Part shown: one piece after another, positions 40,268 through 40,673 of the stretch | Position numbering within the stretch: the first letter of the stretch is position 1 | Layout: every line of letters starts with the position of its first letter | NCBI GenBank assembly: GCA_051877515.1 | Contig: JBJEIY010000024.1 | Coordinates: 1-40,673, forward strand | Direction: 5' to 3' | Length of the DNA: 40,673 nt | DNA from: XBB1006 sp051877515 | Lineage (GTDB): Bacteria; Bacillota; Clostridia; Lachnospirales; Lachnospiraceae | Translations under genes and position numbers: made by a program | Notes under the pieces: generated by a model | The model's database searches: none | Seen by the model: only the letters and a program-made list of their open reading frames with translations | Told to the model about the DNA's origin: nothing

Positions 40268-40279
40268 CCGCAAGAACAT

Positions 40280-40638
40280 TGCGAAAGAACCTCTTGATCA
40301 CCAGATCGGTGTGTAGAAAAAATGAAAAACAATGACTGTCTGCGACATTTGACTGATAAAAACTGTACTCTTAGCATAGCACATTTTCACTCAATTTGAA
40401 CCGAACAGATCATAAAATTTCTCTAAAAATCTTCCTCTCACTCCAATTATGAACAATTTGTAAACGACCATTTTGGACCATTTTTCTTTTCCGGTCATTT
40501 TGTGCCCGAAAATGTGCAAAAAACAAAAAATCCCGATTCTATGGGCATTTCCTCGCTTTTTTCCCAAACCGCTTTATAAATAGGAAGAAGCATTCCGAGT
40601 TTTTCATACAATTAATACAATGAAGGAGGAATGCTTAC
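40280..40638. other. Gene-free interval between divergent genes
   Basis: No gene is supported. It contains AT-rich sequence with several CATTTT/AAAATG motifs (about 40495-40516). Near the right end, AAGCATTCC (40588-40596) is exactly complementary to GGAATGCTT (40628-40636), which overlaps the ribosome-binding site of the next gene. Confidence 0.5.
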
Positions 40639-40673
40639 ATGCATACAAGCATAAGCAAGAAATTACTGGCTGG
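40639..40673 (+). CDS. Start of a gene cut by the window edge
   Basis: ATG at 40639 follows AAGGAGG (40623-40629) with a 9-nt spacer. Only MHTSISKKLLAG is visible: a basic, then hydrophobic start that could begin a signal peptide or membrane anchor. No function can be assigned. Confidence 0.6.
   Translation, partial: MHTSISKKLLA

Overview
The window looks like chromosomal DNA of a low-to-mid-GC Gram-positive anaerobe, most likely a gut Lachnospiraceae (Clostridia). This rests on the Firmicutes-type S10-spc-alpha order with secY-adk-map-infA-rpmJ inside it, zinc-type S14 and L36, AGGAGG ribosome-binding sites nearly everywhere, a 2-oxoacid:ferredoxin oxidoreductase operon, and a DUF4474 protein. 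The genus cannot be fixed by eye. No rRNA or tRNA gene was seen, and a 100-N assembly gap lies at 27325-27424.

Layout: (1) 1-1822 is a decayed, phage-flavoured patch: an ORF6N/PLD-like gene broken by two point lesions, a small helix-turn-helix gene and a phage-like fragment. (2) 1830-5490, minus strand: an HtrA-like PDZ membrane protein whose protease triad looks lost, a YhaM-type exoribonuclease, a terminator, then rlmD. (3) 5565-10135, plus strand: mutS2 and an OmpR-type two-component pair, ending in convergent hairpins that share a 19-nt inverted repeat. (4) 10329-26455, minus strand: 31 genes rpsJ-rplC-rplD-rplW-rplB-rpsS-rplV-rpsC-rplP-rpmC-rpsQ-rplN-rplX-rplE-rpsN-rpsH-rplF-rplR-rpsE-rpmD-rplO-secY-adk-map-infA-rpmJ-rpsM-rpsK-rpsD-rpoA-rplQ. 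They are read from a strong promoter at 26709-26737 through a structured leader of about 245 nt; a second promoter lies before rpmJ and a structured spacer before rpsM. (5) 26740-30364 is repeat-rich. It holds a 30-bp tandem repeat at the gap, a 28-bp tandem repeat, and two AT-rich intergenic blocks with many copies of TCGCTAT/ATAGCGA that form hairpins. Between them lie an rRNA-methyltransferase-like gene, a PD-(D/E)XK-like gene and a CBS-domain gene. (6) 30365-34646, minus strand: a four-subunit KorDABC-type 2-oxoacid:ferredoxin oxidoreductase followed by a Cat1/Ach1-type CoA-transferase, with a divergent LysR regulator and a 7-6-7 palindrome between them. (7) 35862-40165, minus strand: a metallophosphoesterase overlapping a DUF4474 gene, an IS110-family element and an Rpn-type nuclease gene. 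A new plus-strand gene begins at 40639 and runs off the window.

Functional reading: region 4 makes ribosomes, the translocon, adenylate kinase and RNA polymerase alpha. Region 6 probably makes an acyl-CoA from a 2-oxoacid with reduced ferredoxin, then passes the CoA to another acid. The most unusual signals are the dispersed TCGCTAT hairpin blocks, the leaders before rpsJ and rpsM, the non-ATG starts with perfectly placed ribosome-binding sites at two accessory genes, the inactive-looking HtrA protein, and the growth of the gamma-subunit N-terminus by duplication of the beta/gamma junction.
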